NCBI GenBank assembly: GCA_019009955.1
Contig: CM032233.1
Location: 94,683,501 to 94,747,500, forward strand
Length of the DNA stretch: 64,000 bases
Source of the DNA: Riptortus pedestris
Taxonomy: Eukaryota; Arthropoda; Insecta; Hemiptera; Alydidae
Reading direction: 5' to 3'
Under the pieces are notes generated by a model. The model saw nothing but the letters and a program-made list of their open reading frames with translations, did not search any database and was not told the origin of the DNA. Each line of letters starts with the position of its first letter. Positions within the stretch are counted from its first letter, which is position 1. Both the position numbers and the translations under genes were made by a program. Below are positions 55,644 through 64,000 of the stretch, piece by piece.

Positions 55644-55919
55644 TCACGTGTTTTTCATCTGCTGACCTTCCACCATTTCCATTTGTACTCTGGCTATTTC
55701 CATAGCCGGTTCAGTTACAGGTGTTATGCGTTGGCGAAACTCAAAAATCATACATTCATACTTAAACTGCAAGACAGCAGTAACGTTTATATTCAACAGA
55801 AAATCGAGAGATTCCTGTCGGACACTCTTTAACGAATCAAAAATAACTTTTCCCTCAATATATATGTACCAAACAATACTGTCTGTGAAACAGTTAATGG
55901 ACTTATTATTTTGCGCCAA
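55644..55919 (-). CDS. Open frame of unknown function (possible exon)
   Basis: 91 codons without a stop in otherwise very AT-rich sequence. Parts read INCFTDSIVWYIYIEGKVIF, ESLDFLLNINVTAVLQFKY and PAMEIARVQMEMVEG. There is no ATG at the start and no clear splice signals. It could be a host exon, a transposon scrap or chance; the + strand is open too (55632-55832). Confidence 0.2.
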   Translation of the reverse strand: MAQNNKSINCFTDSIVWYIYIEGKVIFDSLKSVRQESLDFLLNINVTAVLQFKYECMIFEFRQRITPVTEPAMEIARVQMEMVEGQQMKNT

Positions 55920-56590
55920 AATTTATATTCGATTATTTAATTTATAATAATTTATTAAGAATATATGATTGAGGTATTGTTTACTGTTTTTTTTTTCTAT
56001 TTTTTATGATAGTGAAAATAAAACTGCTTTGGAAGAACAATCGATTTTGAAAAAACAAACGAATTTTGATAACTATAAAATAATGAATAAATAAAGGGAG
56101 AATATTAAACGAAAAATTAATAAAAATCATAAAAAATATAATAATTAATCATAAAAAATATAAAAAAACAATAGTTAGCAAGGAAACCAAAATTAATTGT
56201 TTTAATCATGTATTCTAGAATGTTTTAACGTAAATTAAATAATCGATTTTACTTTTTAATAAAAAACAATCGATTTTAAGGATTGGCGTGAAAATAATAG
56301 ATTTAAAGTTCAATGACATAATCTGTCTTGTGATTCTCAGTTTCAAGGACCTCCCAAATGCGGAAGGTTCAATTAAACGGCTGTGTAAGAGTAACGTCCA
56401 TGTTATAACTGTTAGCAGTCTGTTGATAAATTTAACAAATACATTATTTTAGCTAACAGTTATAAATGTTTTTATGTAACACAGAATAGTATTTGGGGCT
56501 TTATAAATTAATTTTAGTATTTGTAGAACTCCCTTCCCTGTCTAAATTCTCACATACAACATGTGAGTGGGGTAAGACTGGAGGATAGAT
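55920..56590. other. Very AT-rich interval
   Basis: Runs such as AAAAATCATAAAAAATATAA near 56120. No repeat or gene recognised. Confidence 0.35.
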
Positions 56591-56599
56591 AAAGTTGTA

Positions 56600-56830
56600 G
56601 TCTGCATACTTATGCTGGATAGTAACTCATCAATAGTCTGCTTATGCAGGCTACAGGCTACCGAGAGATTGCTATCTAACAAGTTTGATTTTCCTCATGA
56701 TGCCTTTCTTGCTGGACGGTCTGACGCAGAAGGCAATGGGAAACCACTGCATGTCCTAGTGACCCTCTTATTCCCTTGTGAAAATCAGGTTTACCTGTTC
56801 ACGAGATCAATTACCAGGAGCTCACAAACA
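56600..56830 (+). other. Possible dispersed-repeat fragment
   Basis: GCAGAAGGCAATGGGAAACC followed by ACTGCATG is a phrase I associate with interspersed arthropod repeats, near LINE or SINE tails. The 94-residue frame over it has no domain. It occurs once in this window, so the call rests on memory of that phrase only. Confidence 0.25.
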
Positions 56831-56927
56831 TATAGGGCAATTTTGTATAAAATCCTAAATTTAAATCCAATATTTAAAACTATCAAGCATATATAAATAT
56901 TCGGTCCAGAATATGAAGCATATTTAC

Positions 56928-56980
56928 AGAATGCGCCATGAGTACAATCTCAATTGTTCCCTCATGGGAAATCAGCTTAA
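56928..56980 (-). mobile_element. HINE-A left-end stub
   Basis: GCGCCATGAGTACAATCTCA and CTCATGGGAAATCAGCTTAA: only the outermost 50 bp are left. Confidence 0.45.
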
Positions 56981-56994
56981 AAACATTACCCTTT

Positions 56995-57320
56995 ATGTTT
57001 GTCGTCGATGTCGGGAGGGGTATGGATTATATTATTGAAGAAAATGATTGAGAGGAGTGATGGTAAGAGGTAGATATCGGATTTTTGCTAGGGCTCGAGG
57101 GGAGATGGGAGATGCTGGGAGCTCTATGAATCTTAGATTAGGATGGCTCCAACATATAGCCCATCCTCCCAGCTCTATGGTTAGAACAGTATGTACCTCA
57201 TCCACCATCCTACTAGCTCCTAACCCTACACCCTTACCCCCCACACATACTCTCGCTCTCTCTCTACATATATATTTTCAAGCAATCTTTATTTTCTTCC
57301 GTCGTCCTTTCCATCTATTT
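56995..57320. other. Purine-left / pyrimidine-right skew island
   Basis: GAGGGGAGATGGGAGATGCTGG on the left. CCTAACCCTACACCCTTACC and CTCTCGCTCTCTCTCTAC on the right. The switch is near 57145, where GCTGGGAGCTCTATG (57114-57128) and CATAGAGCTGGGAGG inverted (57166-57180) form an inverted repeat. Confidence 0.55.
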
Positions 57321-58579
57321 TTATAGTAAGACATTCATTGAAGATTGGATGTTACATAATCCAGTAAAATTACGTTAATATTGTAATGAAGTCACCTTAA
57401 CCATTAAACGAAAAGGCTGTGTCATACATGACACCTATGCTGTAAGTTGTACACTCATGAGCTTGTAATAAACAGGAAAAGACTGGTGTGCTTAATACCC
57501 TCCTATTCAATAGTCAACTACATGTCAAGGTCATTCCACGCTCTGCCCTCTACCATTTTTCGTACTTTTTCGGAGTTTTTGTGCCGGTAGGTGTCGTATT
57601 TGACACAGCCTTGTTGTTTAATTCCCTTTTGTAAGTTTTCTATAACACTGAATTCGCTATTTATCACTGAAGATGAGATTAGAAATAACTTTTAAGACAA
57701 ATAGAAAAAAGTGATAGTAACTCATAAATAATAAAAAAAAATAGAAGAGGTACCCGCCTTTGCTGAAAATGCCAAAGAAGTCTTTGCGTTGAACACATAG
57801 TATACTATGGTTTCCCAGAATGTTTTGCCAATAACTAATATTCAAGGGAACAGCTTCTTTCAGTTTTTTTGTTTGTGTTTTTTAGACATTATATTCCTTA
57901 TTAATGAGTGTCCTTTGATTTTTTTTGTACTGTGTAGGTTAATATTTGTATATAATCTCTTAAACTTAGGTATATTTTCGTATAATAATAATATGCTACT
58001 AATATATGCTTCTTTGCTTATTTATTTCGTAAGAAAATTTACTATATAGTATGTTATTATATAATAAATATTACATAATATATTATTATACTATAAATAT
58101 ATTTTTATTTAATATTCCATTTTAAGCTCTCATTGGTAACGAGGGGGGGGGGAGGTTCTATCAAGCTCAAGTACATACTAACACACTATTCTTCTTAACT
58201 TTTCTAAATGTTATTTTGAGACAAGAAGAGTGATTCTGAGCAGAATAAAATGGAAAATATGCATATGGCAAGTAGGTGTCATGTATGAATCCTACTTGTC
58301 AAATTTGTCCTGGGTCACAGCCTTGTCGTTCAAAGGTTAATCAAATTTAAATCAAAGCTAGATCGGCATTAGCTACGGAAAAGTGTTTAACAACATTTCA
58401 GTATGCCGTTGTTTTGTCTCTATCTATTTATAATTTTTCTGTTTATAGTTTCTCAGATATAAGGAACTTTCGGTTTTTATTCCCAGTAAACCCCTACCCC
58501 AAGGAACGATATCAGCCATTAGCATTAATTATAATCTTCATTTTTACATTAAACTATCAAGCATGGTACTTAACAAATA
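57321..58579. other. Non-repeat AT-rich interval
   Basis: A G-run at 58142-58152. Minus and plus frames at 57657-58049 are Phe/Leu/Ile-rich and reflect T-rich composition. Nothing recognised. Confidence 0.3.
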
Positions 58580-58940
58580 ATACGCAAGGGCTTCAGAAAC
58601 TAAGCAGATTTCCCACGGGCTTGTATAGCACACTTGCCATCTTATCTCACAACATATTCTCTATTTATATGTAAAAAGCTAATGGTTAGAGGAGGGAGGT
58701 TACTGACGGCAGAAAGCAAGAAAGTACAAATAACTTGCTTCATATTTAAAACGTGCAGAAAAACGATTGTAGAAAGTCATTAGTTTAACAAGATTGGTTC
58801 TATAATATTTCACGATCTGACTCATAATAATGGATATATTTTGAATTTTCGACCCCCCCCCCGTGTAAACACTATTCCGTGTCCGATTTCAGTCAATGAC
58901 AAATATGATCTTTAATGTTGGCAGTAAGAGTTAAATATTA
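58580..58940 (-). mobile_element. HINE-A subfamily-C copy
   Basis: ACGCAAGGGCTTCAG, GCAGATTTCCCACGGGC, TATTCTCTATTTATATGTAA, a C-run (58852-58861) and CCGATTTCAGTCAATGAC. It ends before the microsatellite. Confidence 0.6.
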
Positions 58941-59560
58941 AAAATTTTTGAGTTAGAACGTAAAATCATAATTGATGTCTTCATCACAACGAATTTGCAT
59001 GTATCTTGCACCAAGGAGGAAGATTGTATTGTACTACATATTTTTAATATTTGGCGGTCTTTGGGGGTGGGTAAGGAGGTCTAGAAGCTGGAACTCGTAG
59101 AAATGAGAAAAAAAACCACTATTAATGATTTTGTACAGTTTAATGAACCAAATTCCTCAAAAATATTCCTTCTTGAGACACATAAACGTGTTTTAGGCTT
59201 TTGCTCCTCTATAGCTCCTCAGAAGAAATGAAAATTATAAAATAATCTTTTTCAACCCTCCAAATCATCAAAAAGTGACAAACAAACATTTTGGGCTCCC
59301 CCGTTACGAGTGGTGATGTGGGGAAATGGGGGGTCATATTTGGATTCAGGAGGTCATTTTATGTAAGAATCAGGAGGCATAGTGTCAGGGGGATTTTCAT
59401 GCCCGCCAGTGTGAATATGATCTTCAGTTTTGGAGGAAATGTTTCAATATCAAGTATGGTATAGATCAAATAGTCATTTTTTAGTCATGGAAGTACAATA
59501 TTAATTGTTGACGGCATCTCACTGCGTATTTGCATAAATTTTAAATGATGTAGGCCCGTT
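58941..59560 (-). mobile_element. Faint HINE-A subfamily-C remnants
   Basis: Isolated minus-oriented boxes: CGAATTTGCATGTATCTTGC, GTGAATATGATCTTCAG, TCAAGTATGGTATAGATCAA. The remaining sequence is not assignable. Confidence 0.35.
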
Positions 59561-59570
59561 GAAAACAATA

Positions 59571-59981
59571 TTTTTCCATTTATTAATACCATAATTTCCC
59601 GTTTCAGTGAGCACTAAAGATCATAATTGTTTTTGGCTGAAGTCGGACCTGAATTATTGGGTGTTTAGACGGGTGGGGGAGGAGGGATTCGAAAATTCCA
59701 AATATCTCCGTTATTTTGAGTCGGAGACGTAAAATGTTATAGAACCAATCTTATTAAACTATTGATGTTCTACGATTGTCGTTCCACACATTTTCTGGTA
59801 AAACAAGTATTTAAAGCGAGTTATTCGGGCTTTCTTGTTTTCAGCCTTCAGTGGCCTCTCGCTCCTTCTTCTACTTTTTGGTTATTTTTGTATTCATAGA
59901 GAATATGTGGTAAGGGGCGACCATAAATGTGGTATTACGTGGGAAAACTGCTTAGTTTACGCCAAACCTGCGTGACGGACT
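59571..59981 (+). mobile_element. HINE-A subfamily-C copy
   Basis: TTCCCGTTTCAGTGAGCAC, a G-run near 59670, AATATCTCCGTTATTTTGAG and GAATATGTGGTAAGGGGC. The right end is GGGAAAACTGCTTAG, ACGCCAAACCTGCGT, GACGGACT. Confidence 0.65.
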
Positions 59982-59985
59982 TTTA

Positions 59986-60098
59986 ACAGATTTCCTTTAA
60001 GAGAAATCAGCTATTGAGGTCGTACTCATGACGCGATTTTAGAAAATTTTCTTCAAATGACCATCGATCCTACCCAGGAGATGACAAGAATTATATAT

Positions 60099-60155
<57 letters not shown>

Positions 60156-60607
60156 CGTGTGTTAACGCTCTAGCGGTCGCAATTTTAGTTTGATCGTTAC
60201 CAAACTCGATATTTGAACGTTTTATGCAAAAAGACAGATCAAGTTCGTTAACGGCTGAGATCGGACCAGTGGGAGGGGGGATTTTCGAAAATTCAAAATA
60301 TCTACGTTTCCATACGTTGGATCAAAAAATAATATAGAACTAATCGTATTGCAAACTAAATTTACTATAAATATTGTTTTATACATTTATTCTCTATCTT
60401 GAATATTAACCGAGATATTTCCATTTTTATTAATTTTAAAGGACGAAATGAAATCGGGGTATCGGAGATAACTTCGGGTCTAGTCGTGAGTTTCCGTCAA
60501 AAGCTAGTTCGGCCGTTTCCGTAACTGTTAAACTCTCGTGAAATGTCTCTACTGTAAAACTTCACTTGGGAAATCTGCTTAGTTTACGTCGTCCCTGCGT
60601 GACGGAC
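59986..60607 (+). mobile_element. HINE-A, complete short-subfamily copy
   Basis: It starts five bases after the previous copy's end: ACAGATTTCCTTTAAGAGAA. The microsatellite is (TA)n(TG)n (60110-60162). GCTCTAGCGGTCGCAATTTT is intact. The short-subfamily part reads AAAGCTAGTTCGGCCG. It ends GGGAAATCTGC, ACGTCGTCCCTGCGT, GACGGACT. The two copies are abutting on T-runs. Confidence 0.8.
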
Positions 60608-60689
60608 TTTTTGTTATTTTTCTAGTCTATATTTTGGCGAACGACTCATGTGCCCATTGAGCAGTATTAGTTATTTCCATCTAAAGTAT

Positions 60690-61100
60690 AAACCTATAGG
60701 CCGAGGGGGGAAATATATTTGGAACAAATGCTTCAGCTCGGGGTGCTACAATAAGGGAGGATTAATTATAAGAAAATTGTAAGTACTAAAAGCATGGGGA
60801 AAGGTGGGGGGGGGGGTTAGAGGGGGGTAGCTGTTGGAGATGCCATTCGAAAAATATTAGTGTCATATATATTGCGGAGGCTCGGTTGGTCTGAGGGAGG
60901 GGGGGGGGGGTTGCTCTAAGTGGGCTCAGCATCGGGCGATAGATCTCTGCTAATGGATTGAAGCTCTTCCGTTCGGGACAGGCAAGATGGATACCCACCA
61001 CCTTCCTACCAGCCCTCTACTCTTCAACCCATCCAACACGCCAATTTTTATACAACAAAGTCACCAGACACACTAACTCGAACTTTATTATCCTTTTAAC
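60690..61100. other. Purine-left / pyrimidine-right skew island
   Basis: GGGGAAAGGTGGGGGGGGGG and GAGGGAGGGGGGGGGGGTTG on the left. CCCACCACCTTCCTACCAGC on the right. The switch is near 60985. It has the longest G-runs of the window. Confidence 0.6.
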
Positions 61101-61145
61101 TCTCTGCTCTCGGCTATATTTTATTAAAGAAAAAAAAAAAGTATA

Positions 61146-61985
61146 AAGTCCGGCACGCAGGGGCTGCGTAAACTAAGCAGATTTCCCTGACGTTTAACAA
61201 TAGATAGATGTACGTACTGGAAACAGAACATCACCGAGAATAAATACAAACGATAATTAGAAGCGTCCCGACGGGAAGCGTCTGAAATGTAAACAAACAG
61301 GTTTGCGAACGTCTTACCGGAAATAAAAACAATTGCTGAAGTACATCAAAATATAACACATCAATTTTATTGAAAACTATTTACTATATCAAGTGCTGTA
61401 ATTTGTAATGAATCAGAATAATTTTTATCTCAATCAATCAAATTTTAGTAGTCCAAGAACTGAAGGACAGGGGAGGGGGTCACCAGAACAAGGTTAAATA
61501 TTTGGTATTTATGCTTCGAATAAAGTGATTTATTATATAACAATGTATTGATTGTATAACATGAGTAGAAGTGGGGGTTTGCTGAAGGCTGAAAACAGAA
61601 AAATGCAATATCTTGGTTAATATTCAAGATATAGGATAAATGTACATAACAATGTTCATAGTACATTTAATTTTCAATAAGATTGATTCTATACAATTTT
61701 TCGATCCGACATCTAGTAACGGAGATAATTCGAATTTTCAAAATTCTCCCCCATGTCCAATATCAGCCGTTAACGAACTCGATCTTTCTTTTTACATAAA
61801 CCGACTAAATATCGAGTTTGGTGACGAGCTATCTTTAATTGCGACCGCTAGAGAGGTATCAGACAAATTTAAATAGATATTCACTTTTTAACGGACCTCA
61901 TTTTCGTCATCTCCTTGGTAGAATCGATGGACATTTGAAGAGAAATTTCGGAAGAGAAATAGCTGTTTTCCCTTAGGGGAACTAT
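61146..61985 (-). mobile_element. HINE-A long-subfamily copy without microsatellite
   Basis: AGTCCGGCACGCAGGGGCTG, GCAGATTTCCCTGACG, TTACCGGAAATAAAAAC, GATAATTCGAATTTTC and CCGCTAGAGAGGTATCAG. The short AAATTTAAATAGATATTC stands where the TA tract should be. TTTCGTCATCTCCTTGG and a decayed palindrome TTTTCCCTTAGGGGAA follow. Confidence 0.75.
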
Positions 61986-62542
61986 TAAACGAGAAGAAAT
62001 GGGTAACCTTTGAAAACAAACCGAATACAACGCTTATAGTAAAGGTCTTGAAATTATTAGAGCTAGGGTCAAAAATTATTATTAGTTATTGTAATTTATG
62101 TAATAATTTATGAGTGCATGTACATATATTTTAATTTAATTGACTGTTTTTGAAATTATGTACAAGTTATATCCAAACGACATTTTTTTAACAATAAGAA
62201 AAAATATAGAAATTTTTTAGGAAAAGCCAATTAAAATAAAATATATTTATGTACACGCATATAAATAAAACACACAAAGTATTATATAAATTTCAATATG
62301 TAATTTATTTGTTGATAATTTATAGCTCTTTTATAGTGAGTAGCGAGTGCCATGAAGTAATGAAGGCGGCGTGCGCATAGTGATATACAATAAAGATTTT
62401 CTTAGCTTATTTTTGAAAAATGTGGTCGGAATACAGCTTTATCGTATATGGTGGAATTTGTAGTTAAATATACTGTATGGTACATTACATAACAAATCTA
62501 AAAGATTTTAAAAACTAAAACTGAGAGGGAGAGGGAACATTT
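61986..62542. other. AT-rich interval
   Basis: Nothing recognised apart from a GAGAGGGAGAGGGAAC tract just before the next element. Confidence 0.3.
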
Positions 62543-62546
62543 TTAA

Positions 62547-63669
62547 CCCGTAAATGGTAACATCTCTCCAACTCACTCTCCCAGTAACATCCGTCTATGA
62601 GACTAATTTTTTTTTCTTCTGTATTTAGGGTATAAAAGATCAGTATAAAATTAATAATTAAACTTTATTTTGTAATGAATGAATATATTAATAACACAAG
62701 CAAAAATAATAGTTAACATTTAAAAATGGAATAAAAGAATTTAAAGATTTATTGCTAGTATATACATGTTTAAGAATCAATTAAATGTCTGATGAGCGGA
62801 TATTATTATAGACATTTACAGTAACATTAGTCTAACAGACGGAGTTACTACGTACCTTTAGAGTAATATCCGTCTGATGAGCGGATATTATTATAGACAT
62901 TTACAGTAATATTAGTCTAACAGACGGAGTTACTACGTACCTTTAGAGTAATATCCGTCTGATGAGCGGATATTATTATAGACATTAACAGTAACAATAG
63001 TCTAACAGACGGAGTTACTACGTACCTTTAGAGTAATATCCGTCTGATGAGCGGATATTATTATAGACATTAACTGTAACAATAGTCTAACAGACGGAGT
63101 TACTACGTACCTTTAGAGTAATATCCGTCTGATGAGCGGATATTATTATAGACATTAACAGTAACAATAGTCTAACAGAGGGAGTTACTACGTACCTTTA
63201 GAGTAATATCCGTCTGATGAGCGGATATTATTATAGACATTAACAGTAACAATAGTCTAACAGACGGAGTTACTACGTACCTTTAGAGTAATATCCGTCT
63301 GATGAGCGGATATTATTATAGACATTAACAGTAACAATAGTCTAACAGACGGAGTTACTACGTACCTTTAGAGTAATATCCGTCTGATGAGCGGATATTA
63401 TTATAGACATTAACAGTAACAATAGTCTAACAGACGGAGCTACTACGTACCTTTAGAGTAATATCCGTCCCAAAAGCGGGGTGACTTATTTTCAAATTAT
63501 AAATTTATAGTCAAACACGAAACTATCACCAAAGGTAAACAAACACAACCAAGGTAATGGATTAACTGAAGCATAGCTGGAAGACGAAGGTTTCAAAATG
63601 ACAATTACGCTTTCTAGCGGAAAACTGTTATTCTAACCCGTCCTACAGACGGATATTACCATTTACGGG
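62547..63669. mobile_element. piggyBac-like non-autonomous element filled by a minisatellite
   Basis: The ends CCCGTAAATGGTAA and TACCATTTACGGG are inverted repeats. TTAA stands on both sides (62543-62546, 63670-63673). A TTAA target and CCC/GGG ends are piggyBac traits. Just inside, CATCCGTCTATGAG (left) and CAGACGGATATTACC (right) are also related to the array unit. It is 1123 bp with no transposase frame. The inner 0.7 kb is the 85-bp array listed separately. Confidence 0.8.
62783..63470 (+). repeat. 85-bp minisatellite, 8 units, rich in inverted repeats
   Basis: The unit starts GTCTGATGAGCGGATATTAT and ends GTACCTTTAGAGTAATATCC. GATGAGCGG recurs at 62791 and 62876, giving an 85-bp period. 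Each unit holds several inverted pairs: AATATCCG/CGGATATT, CCGTCTG/CAGACGG, TAGAC/GTCTA. The units are nearly identical, which suggests recent expansion. Confidence 0.9.
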
Positions 63670-63800
63670 TTAAAAATATGACTTTCAAAAAAAAGTCTGA
63701 TTGCACAGCATTAAAATACATTAAAAACGATAAAACTATAATTTAATTTTTTTTTATATCTATTACCGTTTTAACAATATTCAATCAGAAATATAAATAA

Positions 63801-63885
63801 AGTCCGTCACGCATGGGCTGCGTAAACTAAGCAGATCTACCTCGTGAATTTTAACAATACATAAATATTGTTACGTTTTTATTAC
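63801..63885 (-). mobile_element. HINE-A right end stub
   Basis: AGTCCGTCACGCATGGGCTG, GCAGATCTACCTCGTG and TTTTAACAATACATAAATAT. It then changes to unrelated sequence with TACAAAAACCAGTAATAAACG towards the window edge. Confidence 0.65.
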
Positions 63886-64000
63886 AAAAACCAGTAATAA
63901 ACGTTTTTAATAAGAGTTCTTTTGGATTGCAAAATTAAATACTCGCAAGTTTCACAGTTTTTATCACTGCACAATTTATTTCACAATGCACAATACACTT

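Noticed and set aside
62783..63470. Hammerhead ribozyme in each 85-bp unit (CTGATGAG present)
   Set aside because: No GAAA box follows a suitable stem in the unit, so the conserved core is incomplete; the CTGATGA match is likely chance.

Overview
This is animal (metazoan) nuclear DNA: AT-rich, packed with long (TA)n and (TG/CA)n microsatellites, and carrying tRNA-headed SINEs with target-site duplications, several non-LTR retrotransposon (LINE) fragments, Tc1/mariner, hAT and piggyBac-type elements and a canonical Helitron 3' end. No bacterial-style operon, no rRNA gene and no convincing intact host gene is visible. An invertebrate, perhaps an arthropod such as a crustacean, fits the repeat repertoire, but the species cannot be named from this sequence.

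The dominant component is one non-autonomous repeat family, called HINE-A here, present in about 45 pieces on both strands and covering at my rough estimate 35-40% of the window. Its structure is constant: a left end AGCAGATTTCCC that opens a near-perfect palindrome, a block ending in GAGATGACGAAAATGAGGTC, a long TA/TG microsatellite always at the same place, a body containing a G-tract, then GGGAAATCTGC (the inverse of the left end) followed by a hairpin ACGCAG-CCC-CTGCGT and the terminus GACGGACT. This is the layout known for Helentron-associated interspersed elements (Drosophila DINE-1/INE-1 type), hence the name. At least four sub-families (long, medium, short and C) can be told apart by their right halves.

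Layout. 1-4740: HINE-A pieces, LINE and SINE 3' ends. 4740-6460: a 79-bp minisatellite and a decayed Helitron. 6580-9280: HINE-A. 9430-10764: a non-autonomous Helitron. 11520-13600: a skewed GC-richer island and a 0.5-0.65-kb segment present three times in tandem. 13639-18557: HINE-A and a 57-bp AT-rich minisatellite. 19262-25427: a nest of HINE-A, Tc1-like elements, a SINE, a 51-bp minisatellite and a LINE fragment. 26053-28850: HINE-A and a piggyBac-like MITE. 29130-30260: LINE and SINE. 31036-31270: a possible host exon. 32313-37958: HINE-A with a nested hAT MITE. 38590-39210: a LINE 3' end. 40009-41035: a foldback and a Tc1-type MITE. 42037-53444: HINE-A, a SINE, a LINE RNase H fragment and a mariner-type MITE. 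53560-58140: mostly non-repeat sequence with another LINE C-terminus. 58580-61985: HINE-A. 62543-63673: a piggyBac-like element filled with an 85-bp minisatellite.

Between the repeats lie some fifteen GC-richer islands of 150-800 bp whose top strand is purine-rich on the left and pyrimidine-rich on the right, so that GC skew flips at the centre. I cannot explain this pattern, and with the shared architecture of HINE-A it is the most unusual feature here. All coding-like material except two weak exon candidates is decayed transposon sequence.
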